Below, piece after piece: positions 8,611 through 15,468 of a DNA stretch of 64,000 nt. Where the stretch lies: the NCBI RefSeq assembly GCF_004745825.1, contig NZ_SRLA01000001.1, positions 1,426,001 to 1,490,000 of the forward strand, in the 5' to 3' direction. The DNA comes from Hymenobacter fodinae. GTDB taxonomy: Bacteria; Bacteroidota; Bacteroidia; Cytophagales; Hymenobacteraceae. The notes beneath the pieces are model-generated. The model was not told the origin of the DNA. It did no database searches and was given only the letters and a program-made list of their open reading frames with translations. Each line of letters starts with the position of its first letter. The first letter of the stretch is position 1. Made by a program: the position numbers and the translations under genes.

Positions 8611-11214
8611 ATGCGGGCTGCAGCCTGCACAATTTTCCTTTCCGTGCTAAATTCTCGCTTTCGGGTGGCCTACCTGCTGCTTCTGCTGATGTGGGCGCCC
8701 CGGCTCTTTGCGCAAACCCCTGCCACAACCTCTGAAGGGCCATTGCTTACCCCTGCCCAGTTTTTGGGCTATGAGCTCGGGACTCAGTTTACCCCTCATG
8801 CGGCGTTGCTCCGGTACGTAGAGCACGTAGTGCAGCACACGCCCGGCCAAATGAAACTGCAGCGCTACGGCAAAACCTACGAAAACCGACCTCTAGAGCT
8901 GGTGTACGTAGCCACCGCCGACAATATGAGTCAGCTGGAGAATATCAGGCACAACAATTTGCGCTTGGCAGGCCTAGAAAAAGGGGCAATTCAGCGCCAG
9001 CAGCCGGCCGTGGTGTGGCTGAGCTATAACGTGCACGGAAATGAGGCTGTGTCGTCGGAGGCGGTAATGGAGGTGCTGTATGATCTGGCTAATCCGCAAA
9101 ACCAGCAGATGCAGCAGTATCTGCGGAACCTGGTGGTTATCGTAGACCCCTGCGTAAATCCTGATGGCCGCGACCGGTATGCTATGTGGTACAACCGCGT
9201 CCGGAATCAGCAGGCCAACGCTTCGCCCTACGCCTGGGAGCATCGGGAGCCTTGGCCCGGTGGGCGCTACAATCATTATTACTTTGACTTGAACCGCGAC
9301 TGGGCCTGGCAAACGCAGCAGGAAAGCCGTCAGCGAATTCTGGTATACAACCAGTGGCTGCCTCAGGTACACGCCGATTTCCACGAGATGGGGCCGAACA
9401 ACCCCTACTATTTCTCGCCGGCGGCCAAGCCCTTCCACGCTGACCTCACAGAGTGGCAGCGTAAGTTTCAGAATATCATTGGCGACTACAACCGCCAAGT
9501 ATTTGATAAAAACAACTGGCTGTACTTCACCCGCGAAACATACGACCTGTTCGCGCCATTCTACGGCGATACGTGGCCGTCTTTTAATGGGGCCATTGGC
9601 ATGACCTACGAGCAAGGCGGCGGCAGTCCGGCCGGCATCCGGTACACCAAAGCCGATGGCGACACACTGACTCTGTCGCAGCGCATTGCCCACCACCATG
9701 CTACCAGCCTGGCCACTATTCAGGCAGCTTCTGACCGCCATAGTGAGTTGGTGAAGGAGTTTCAAAACTTCTATACTAACGCCAGCACCAAGCCTAAAGG
9801 GGAGTACAAATCATTTGTGCTGGCCGGCAGCGGCGACCCTGGGCAAGTACGCGCCCTGACGCAGTACCTCGACCGCCAGCAGATTGCATATGGCTACGCC
9901 ACGAAGCGCAGTAAGCTCAAGGGCTTTGACTACACCACTGGCAAAACCGATAATGTGCAGATTGAGCCGCACGACGTGGTTGTGAGCATGTACCAGCCAA
10001 AATCGACGCTGGTGAAAGTGCTGTTTGAGCCGCAGTCGGCCCTCGAAGATTCCCTGACATATGACCTCACTTCGTGGTCGTTGCCATACGCATTTGGCTT
10101 AAAGGCTTACGCGCTGAAAAGCCGGGTTGAGGCATCTCAATCAAGGCCAGTGGCAGCTACAGTGAAGGGAAGTGCTGCCGCGCCAGTCGAGCGTCCGTAT
10201 GCATATCTGGCTCGCTGGAATAGCCTCCAAGATGTACGGTTCCTGGGGCGGTTGCTGCAGCAGGGCGTAAAGGTGCGGGTGGCAGATGAACCCTTCGAAA
10301 CCGAAGGTCAGAAATACCAGCGCGGCACGGTGGTTATTACTCGCACCGGTAATGAATCATTGGGTGCGCGTTTCGACCAGCTGGTGCGTGCCCAAGCCGA
10401 CTCTGCCGGCGTGCTGCTGCAGGCTGTGCAGTCGGGCTTCTCTACCAGCGGTGGCGACTTAGGATCCCGCTCCGTGCGGCCTATCAAGCAAGCCAACGTA
10501 GCAGTGCTAGCTGGCCCAGGCGTTGATGCTACGGCCTTTGGGGAAGTGTGGCACTTTTTTGAGCAGCAGCTTGGGTACCCCATCACCGTTGTTGGCACCG
10601 ATTACTTCAGCTCCGTGCCCCTGGCCAAGTTTGACGTGCTCATTCTGCCTGATGGAGGCTACGAGGACATCCTCTCGGAACGTAACTTGGAGAGTGTAAA
10701 AGCCTGGGTACGGGCAGGTGGTAAGCTCGTAGCTCTAGAGGGCGCCTCCCGCTTTTTGGCTGGCAAGAAAGACTTCCTACTCAAAACCAAACCCGCCGAC
10801 TCTGCCGCCGCCAAGAAAGCCAGCCCCTACGCCGCGCTACGCCGCTACGCCGATGCCGAACGGGAGCAAATTGGAGAACGGGTGCAGGGCAGTGTCTACC
10901 GTGTGCAGCTTGATAATACCCACCCGCTCGCTTTTGGGTACGGTGACACGTACTACGCTCTATTGCGTGATATTCCGAACTACCGCTTCATGCCCGCGGG
11001 GGGCTGGAACGTGGGTGTGTTAAAGAAGAACAGCTACACGGCTGGCTTTGCCGGCCGCAAGGCCCAGCGGGTGCTAAATGATACATTCGTGCTGGGCACT
11101 CAAGACCTGGGCCGCGGGCAAGTAGTGTACCTCGGCGACAACCCTCTGTTCCGGGCTTTCTGGCAGGGTGGTAAGCTGTTATTTGGCAACGCCATTTTCA
11201 TGGTAGGCCAGTAG
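8611..11214 (+). CDS. M14-family zinc carboxypeptidase, secreted
   Basis: 867 residues from the ATG at 8611; a TTG at 8593 is possible but gives no better signal. A hydrophobic signal sequence (VAYLLLLLMWAPRLFAQ) precedes the M14 catalytic domain. Zinc ligands are visible in NVHGNE (His142, Glu145) and HADFHEM (His254/His258), substrate-binding residues in NPDGRDRY and FDLNRDWAW, and the likely catalytic Glu334 in TYEQGGG. The C-terminal half (about residues 400-867) is beta-rich, with a DPGQVRALTQYLDRQQIAYGYA region and a glutamine-amidotransferase-like fold (FDVLILPDGGYEDILSE), common in large Bacteroidota M14 proteins. It should remove C-terminal residues from peptides in the periplasm or outside the cell. 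It diverges from the S15 hydrolase gene; the pair may jointly serve peptide use. Confidence 0.92.
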   Translation: MRAAACTIFLSVLNSRFRVAYLLLLLMWAPRLFAQTPATTSEGPLLTPAQFLGYELGTQFTPHAALLRYVEHVVQHTPGQMKLQRYGKTYENRPLELVYVATADNMSQLENIRHNNLRLAGLEKGAIQRQQPAVVWLSYNVHGNEAVSSEAVMEVLYDLANPQNQQMQQYLRNLVVIVDPCVNPDGRDRYAMWYNRVRNQQANASPYAWEHREPWPGGRYNHYYFDLNRDWAWQTQQESRQRILVYNQWLPQVHADFHEMGPNNPYYFSPAAKPFHADLTEWQRKFQNIIGDYNRQVFDKNNWLYFTRETYDLFAPFYGDTWPSFNGAIGMTYEQGGGSPAGIRYTKADGDTLTLSQRIAHHHATSLATIQAASDRHSELVKEFQNFYTNASTKPKGEYKSFVLAGSGDPGQVRALTQYLDRQQIAYGYATKRSKLKGFDYTTGKTDNVQIEPHDVVVSMYQPKSTLVKVLFEPQSALEDSLTYDLTSWSLPYAFGLKAYALKSRVEASQSRPVAATVKGSAAAPVERPYAYLARWNSLQDVRFLGRLLQQGVKVRVADEPFETEGQKYQRGTVVITRTGNESLGARFDQLVRAQADSAGVLLQAVQSGFSTSGGDLGSRSVRPIKQANVAVLAGPGVDATAFGEVWHFFEQQLGYPITVVGTDYFSSVPLAKFDVLILPDGGYEDILSERNLESVKAWVRAGGKLVALEGASRFLAGKKDFLLKTKPADSAAAKKASPYAALRRYADAEREQIGERVQGSVYRVQLDNTHPLAFGYGDTYYALLRDIPNYRFMPAGGWNVGVLKKNSYTAGFAGRKAQRVLNDTFVLGTQDLGRGQVVYLGDNPLFRAFWQGGKLLFGNAIFMVGQ

Positions 11215-11230
11215 GCCACCCATAACGCAC

Positions 11231-11267
11231 AAAAAAGCCCCGCTACAACCGTAGCGGGGCTTTTTTT
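11231..11267. terminator. Bidirectional intrinsic terminator
   Basis: AAAAAA, a perfect 10-bp stem GCCCCGCTAC/GTAGCGGGGC with an AACC loop, then seven T. It lies between the M14 gene and the convergent small basic protein gene. Confidence 0.9.
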
Positions 11268-11282
11268 ATGTGACGACGCAGA

Positions 11283-11636
11283 TTAGTCTACTACGTCTTC
11301 AGCTTTGTTTTTAACAGCTTTGGCGCCTTTTTTCACAGCATGGCCGGTTTTCTGAGCACCTCTTTTTACTACGTGGCCAGTTTTCTGGGCGCCTCGTTTA
11401 ACGGCGCTGCCCGTTTTTTGGCCAGCATATTTAGCGTCCTCTTTGGTGTTGTGAATTTTCTCGCCAGCTTCCGTACGGCCCGTCTGAGACTCCACTTTCA
11501 TGGTGCCATTATCGCGGGTGGTTACGGTAGTTTTGGCGCCGGTAGCATCATCTTTTGCTACAGTTTTGGTATCGCCTTGGGCGAAAGCTGCCGTAGAAAA
11601 GGCTACCGCAGCAACTATCATCAGGATCTTTTTCAT
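11283..11636 (-). CDS. Small secreted basic protein with tandem KTG-VK-GA repeats
   Basis: 117 residues. A clean signal peptide (MKKILMIVAAVAFSTAAFAQ) leads to a Thr/Lys/Asp-rich hydrophilic segment and then three near-identical units of about 12 residues in a row (QKTGSAVKRGA, QKTGHVVKRGA, QKTGHAVKKGA) followed by AVKNKAEDVVD. The mature protein has no cysteine, no membrane segment and a strong positive charge in the repeats. It is probably periplasmic and partly disordered or amphipathic-helical; the repeats are reminiscent of stress/desiccation (LEA-like, CsbD-like) proteins, but that is only a resemblance. It is a single-gene unit between two terminated genes. No function can be assigned. 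Confidence 0.75.
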   Translation of the reverse strand: MKKILMIVAAVAFSTAAFAQGDTKTVAKDDATGAKTTVTTRDNGTMKVESQTGRTEAGEKIHNTKEDAKYAGQKTGSAVKRGAQKTGHVVKRGAQKTGHAVKKGAKAVKNKAEDVVD

Positions 11637-11762
11637 GGTTAAGGAATAGGTTTGGAAAGTAAACCTGTGTCCTTATACGCGGTGCTGAAAATAAGTTGCA
11701 GCAGACGAAAGCAAGAGTAACTGTTGAGGTTGGTAACTAAGCTCTGGTACTCAAAAACGGCG

Positions 11763-12998
11763 TTAGGGCAGCAGTAAAGAACTATCCCCGTAGCTCAAAA
11801 AGCGGTATCCATTGTCTAGCGCGTGTTGGTAGATGTGGCGCCAACTGGGCCCTACCAATGCCGCCACTAGCAACAAGAGTGTGCTTTCTGGCTGATGAAA
11901 ATTGGTAACTAACCCCCCAATTACCCTGAACTTGTAACCTGGCGCAATAAGCAGCTGTGTGGTAGCGTGTAACTCTTGGGCACCGGTACGCTCTAGGTAG
12001 CTAAGCAACGCTTGCAGGGCCGCTACGGCCGTAACCTCCGTAGCGGCTTCGTACGGTTGCCACTGGCCTACGTGCCATGTTGCTGTTGCTTCGGGTTGCT
12101 GCACCAGCCGGGCGCCTAGCCAGTACAGGCTTTCCAAGGTCCGAAGGCTGGTAGTACCTACTGCCACGATAGGCTTAGGCCAGTGCTCTAGGAGCTGCCG
12201 CAGCGTAGCAGCCGTAACGCTGATGGGTTCACCGTGCATAGGGTGGCCTAGCATCTGCTCTGCTTTCACCGGCTGAAATGTGCCTGCGCCCACGTGCAAG
12301 GTTACGTGGGCCGACGTGATATGCCGCGCACGTAGCTCGGCCAAAACGGCATCAGAAAAGTGTAGGCCAGCGGTTGGGGCCGCCACTGCTCCCTCGTGCG
12401 CGGCATACACCGTCTGGTAGCGCACCGCATCAACCTCAGTATCGGGGCGGTTTAGGTAGGGGGGAAGAGGCAAGTGCCCCGCTGCCCGCAGAACCTCCGC
12501 GAATGGTAAGCTAGCCGGCTCCCAACTGAAACGAATAAGTGCGAAGCCTTCGCCCTGTTCTTGGCGCTCTGCCGTGAGGGTTGCGGGCTGCCCCTCAACC
12601 GTAAATTCCAGTAATACTGGGCCGCTTTTCCAGCGCTTCCCATTTCCCACTAAGCATTTCCACACGCAGCTACTAGTTTGCTGCATAGCCGGCTCAATTG
12701 CCGTATGCGGAGCTACCGGCTCCAAGCAAAACAGCTCCACTACTCCGCCCGTGGGCTTATGCGCAAATAGCCGCGCCCGCACCACTTTGGTATCGTTGAA
12801 TACCAATAAGGAGTCAGGTGGCAACAGATCAGGCAACTCCTGGAAACGACGGTCTTGCAGTTGGCCGGCCCGGTAAAACAGCAGGCGCGACTGGTCTCGG
12901 TCAGCGAGGGGCTCAGGCGCAATTCGCTCGGGAGGCAGCTGATATGTAAAGTCGTGAATAGAAAGATGACGAGGATCGGGAGCGGCAGAGGCAGACAT
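11763..12998 (-). CDS. queA: S-adenosylmethionine:tRNA ribosyltransferase-isomerase (QueA)
   Basis: 411 residues from the ATG at 12998; an upstream in-frame GTG at 13025 is unlikely because QueA proteins begin close to the FTYQLPPERIAPEPLADRDQSRLL motif, here at residues 17-38. Further family signatures are VFNDTKVVRARL, PTAGLHFSD, VTLHVGAGTFQPVK and VAVGTTSLRTLES. QueA transfers and isomerises the ribosyl group of SAM onto 7-aminomethyl-7-deazaguanine in tRNA, making epoxyqueuosine. Length is somewhat longer than the roughly 350 usual, owing to an insert around residues 95-130, as in other Bacteroidota. No other queuosine gene is near. A TACCTTTG element almost abuts the start, so the transcript may have a very short leader. 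Confidence 0.95.
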   Translation of the reverse strand: MSASAAPDPRHLSIHDFTYQLPPERIAPEPLADRDQSRLLFYRAGQLQDRRFQELPDLLPPDSLLVFNDTKVVRARLFAHKPTGGVVELFCLEPVAPHTAIEPAMQQTSSCVWKCLVGNGKRWKSGPVLLEFTVEGQPATLTAERQEQGEGFALIRFSWEPASLPFAEVLRAAGHLPLPPYLNRPDTEVDAVRYQTVYAAHEGAVAAPTAGLHFSDAVLAELRARHITSAHVTLHVGAGTFQPVKAEQMLGHPMHGEPISVTAATLRQLLEHWPKPIVAVGTTSLRTLESLYWLGARLVQQPEATATWHVGQWQPYEAATEVTAVAALQALLSYLERTGAQELHATTQLLIAPGYKFRVIGGLVTNFHQPESTLLLLVAALVGPSWRHIYQHALDNGYRFLSYGDSSLLLP

Positions 12999-13002
12999 GC
13001 TA

Positions 13003-13010
13003 CAAAGGTA
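13003..13010 (-). promoter_or_regulatory. Possible -7 promoter element directly upstream of queA
   Basis: The reverse strand reads TACCTTTG, an exact TAnnTTTG, ending only 5 bp before the queA ATG. With transcription starting about seven bases downstream the mRNA would be leaderless or nearly so. No -33 TTG is visible at the right distance, so a chance match is possible. Confidence 0.3.
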
Positions 13011-13068
13011 AAGCGTCTGGCGCACTCTGCCTGACCGTGCCGATAGGCCTAGGCTTGGGTAAAGACGG

Positions 13069-13848
13069 CTATTTTGCCCGACGGAAAATCATCAGATGCT
13101 GCTGAGGCAAGGTTTCGATGGTATCGGCTAGCTCTAGGCCTATGGCCGCCATTTCGCGCTTGGCCTGCTCCACCGACATCTTATGAATCCGCTTAATAGG
13201 GACGTTCGGATCCTCAGCCCGGTACTCTACCAACGCTAACCGGCCTGTTGGGCGTAGCGCATTGCGCACAGCACGCATCATCTCGCGCGGGTGGTCAAAC
13301 TCATGGTAAGCATCCACTACAAGCACTAGGTCTACGCTATTGGCGGGCAGATTTGGGTTCTTAGTGGTGCCCAGCACCGGCTCTACGTTTGGAGCCTTGA
13401 AGCGGGCTTTATTTGCTTCTAGAGCCGCAAGCATTTCAGGCTGAATATCTACGGCCAGCACTTTCCCTTGCGGCACCAGCGTGCTTAAGCGGAAGGTGAA
13501 ATATCCTGTGCCAGCTCCCAAGTCAGCCACAACATCCGTGGGCTTGAGGCGAAGCTCCCGCAACAGAATATCGGTTCCTTCTTCTTGTTGGCGGTCGGGC
13601 CGCTCAAGCCAATCGGAGCCCTCATGTCCCATCACATGGGCAATCTGGCGTCCCATGTAATATTTACCGATGCCATTAAGGTCATTCGGGGCCCGCCGCT
13701 CATAGCCGCTGCTGTCAGGTACTACGCTGCCCTGAAACTGGGAAAGCTGAGCAGCAGTGCTTTCAGTAGGTGGCTGGGTGCACGCCGCCGGAAAGAGCAG
13801 CAAACCAGCCAGACTTACACGCAAAAACAACAGAGGAGAAGAAAACAT
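13069..13848 (-). CDS. Lipoprotein-anchored class I SAM-dependent methyltransferase
   Basis: 260 residues from the ATG at 13848, which opens a lipoprotein signal (FLRVSLAGLLLFPAACTQ); ATGs and other starts further upstream give a poorer N-terminus. The Rossmann methyltransferase core has motif I DLGAGTGYFTFRL, motif II AVDIQPEML, motif post-I DLVLVVDAYHEF and LRPTGRLALVEYR. The fold binds SAM and methylates a small molecule or protein. A methyltransferase exported as a lipoprotein is odd, because SAM is cytoplasmic, yet similar exported proteins with the segment NGIGKYYMGRQIAHVMGHEGSDWLERPDR are found in Bacteroidota and other bacteria; I recall this only as a family pattern. Substrate unknown. 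It lies 70 bp upstream of queA in the same direction and could be cotranscribed. Confidence 0.85.
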   Translation of the reverse strand: MFSSPLLFLRVSLAGLLLFPAACTQPPTESTAAQLSQFQGSVVPDSSGYERRAPNDLNGIGKYYMGRQIAHVMGHEGSDWLERPDRQQEEGTDILLRELRLKPTDVVADLGAGTGYFTFRLSTLVPQGKVLAVDIQPEMLAALEANKARFKAPNVEPVLGTTKNPNLPANSVDLVLVVDAYHEFDHPREMMRAVRNALRPTGRLALVEYRAEDPNVPIKRIHKMSVEQAKREMAAIGLELADTIETLPQQHLMIFRRAK

Positions 13849-14072
13849 ACGCACAGTGCAATTAAACGGCGAATGGACTAACATCCTAATTGCCGGAAGC
13901 GTTCGGCCCTGACTACTGTTGTGTGAAACGCTACTGTAAGCGGGTAGCGGCAAGCCTGTCTTATCTTGCTATAATTCATATGAATGCATATTTAATATTC
14001 GTTTTTATGACCAATTATTACTTTCGCCCGTAGAAAACGCGTCTGACACACTTTTAACCAACCTTCTTTTCC

Positions 14073-14654
14073 ATGAAACACTTGTCCGGACTCCTTCACA
14101 AGCTGACTGCCGTAGCGGCTGTAGCCGTAGCTCTAACCAGCTGTAACCGTGCTGAATACGCCATGCTGCCCAAGACTGCTTCTGCCTACCACGGCACCCA
14201 GCGCGCTACCATCGTGACGCCAGCCCCTGCTGCTGCTCCCGTGGTTGACCAAGCTGTTGTAGCTAGCACTCCGGCAACTGCTCCTGCCGAAACGGCTCCT
14301 GCTGCAGTTGCTCAGCCTGCTCCCGCCTCAGCCCCAGCTACCACTGAGCGTGCCGCTGTTGCTACTGCTCCTGCCAAAGCGCCTACCGCAGCTCCCAAGC
14401 TGACGCTGGCTCAAAAGGCACTGGTGCGCAGCATCGCTAAAAAAGCCGACAAGCTCGCGGCTAAAGCGCAAGTGAACAAGAAGTCGGAAGTTGCCTCTAA
14501 GGAAGACGCTAACGCTATCAGCCGTAACATCAAGCTCGGTATCGTGCTGCTGCTGGTAGGTATTCTGGTTGGTCTCATCATTCCAATCCTCGGTACCGTA
14601 ATTGCCATTATCGGTATCGTGTTCATCGTACTAGGCCTGCTCGACGAAGTATAA
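14073..14654 (+). CDS. Ala/Pro-rich lipoprotein with paired C-terminal hydrophobic helices
   Basis: 193 residues. A lipoprotein signal (AVAAVAVALTSC, Cys near residue 24) is followed by an Ala/Pro/Thr-rich linker (about residues 45-110), a Lys/Ala-rich helix (ALVRSIAKKADKLAAKAQ) and two adjacent hydrophobic segments at the C-terminus (IKLGIVLLLVGILVGLIIPI and GTVIAIIGIVFIVLGLL). The product would be anchored by lipid at one end and by a helical hairpin at the other, possibly bridging envelope layers. I do not recognise a named family. The gene at 14855 has the same architecture, so the two look like diverged tandem copies. A strong terminator follows. Coding is well supported by signal, hairpin and third-position GC/T preference. 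Confidence 0.8.
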   Translation: MKHLSGLLHKLTAVAAVAVALTSCNRAEYAMLPKTASAYHGTQRATIVTPAPAAAPVVDQAVVASTPATAPAETAPAAVAQPAPASAPATTERAAVATAPAKAPTAAPKLTLAQKALVRSIAKKADKLAAKAQVNKKSEVASKEDANAISRNIKLGIVLLLVGILVGLIIPILGTVIAIIGIVFIVLGLLDEV

Positions 14655-14678
14655 GCCTACTGCTTTTTACCTAATCAA

Positions 14679-14722
14679 AACCACCCCAATTGCGCAGGCA
14701 GTTGGGGTGGTTTGTTTTTTTA
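14679..14722 (+). terminator. Intrinsic terminator
   Basis: AACCACCCCAA (14679-14689) pairs with TTGGGGTGGTT (14702-14712), with a 12-nt loop and a T-rich tail of TTTG followed by seven T. It ends the lipoprotein gene at 14073-14654. Confidence 0.85.
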
Positions 14723-14854
14723 AGCTGCGCTATATAGTTCGTTTCTTATTCTATCTTGCTCGGGCTATTTCCCGCCTATCGTTATGCCGCACTGCTACGC
14801 AGCGTTTTTAGAAGGTAACGTGTGCAATTTCCCTTCACCTATTCTTTTCGGATT

Positions 14855-15397
14855 ATGAGTAAGTACTATTTGACACCGGCTAGCAGCCTGATTGGGCTTA
14901 GCGTCTGCCTGCTCGCCAGTTGTCAGACTACACATTCGGCACTGCCGGCTGGCGGTGGCTTTAATTCTGTTGCTGCAGCGCCAGTAGCGGCTAGGCCAGT
15001 ACCGGAAGAGCCCGCAGCCCTTGTTGCTTCTGTTTCCGAGCAGCCGACCTTGCCAGCTGCTTCAAACCCGCAAAGGGAGCGTGTCGAAGATATCGGAAGG
15101 GGTGAGGGCAGCCCGCATTACTCGCTGCGTCCGGCTACTGGCCTACAAACAAGCGTGCCCGATACACTGCCAGCAAAGCAACCCGAAGCCCGCCGTGAGT
15201 TTGGGGTTACGCAAATAGCACACATTGGAGGAGGCTTACTGGTCTTAAGCGGTGGCGCATCCGTTATTAATGGCCTGAACTCAGACAGCACAGGGTATTA
15301 TCCTTTGGCGGCCATTGGCTTCGGGATAATATTGGCCTTGATAGGTGGTGCTATGCTTCTCTTTAAAGGAAAAACAGCCCATCGGCGCCCGAAGTAG
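14855..15397 (+). CDS. Lipoprotein with paired C-terminal hydrophobic helices (tandem relative of preceding gene)
   Basis: 180 residues from the ATG at 14855; a GTG at 14822 is in frame but would place the lipoprotein signal (SLIGLSVCLLASC) too far inside. After the lipid Cys near residue 24 comes an Ala/Pro/Glu-rich spacer (about residues 30-105), then two hydrophobic stretches (IAHIGGGLLVLSGGASVI and YYPLAAIGFGIILALIGGAMLLF) and a short basic tail (KGKTAHRRPK). This mirrors the protein encoded just upstream although direct sequence identity is low. No function is known to me. It ends at a hairpin made of an inverted pair of the GGCCTAG repeat. Confidence 0.78.
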   Translation: MSKYYLTPASSLIGLSVCLLASCQTTHSALPAGGGFNSVAAAPVAARPVPEEPAALVASVSEQPTLPAASNPQRERVEDIGRGEGSPHYSLRPATGLQTSVPDTLPAKQPEARREFGVTQIAHIGGGLLVLSGGASVINGLNSDSTGYYPLAAIGFGIILALIGGAMLLFKGKTAHRRPK

Positions 15398-15424
15398 GCC
15401 AAACAATACGTCTTGAGTGTAAAC

Positions 15425-15464
15425 AAAGTGGCCTAGCCTATCTCATCGATGGCTAGGCCACTTT
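15425..15464. terminator. Hairpin built from an inverted pair of GGCCTAG repeats
   Basis: AAAGTGGCCTAGCC (15425-15438) pairs perfectly over 14 bp with GGCTAGGCCACTTT (15451-15464), with a 12-nt loop, between convergent genes (lipoprotein and priA). Only short T-runs follow, so termination would rely on the stem. The use of an inverted pair of the window's iterated motif as a terminator resembles paired DNA uptake sequences in Neisseria and Pasteurellaceae. Confidence 0.75.
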
Positions 15465-15468
15465 GGCG

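Noticed and set aside
8974-9765. 263-codon open frame opposite the M14 carboxypeptidase
   Set aside because: It lies wholly antisense to the catalytic domain and shows no family features.
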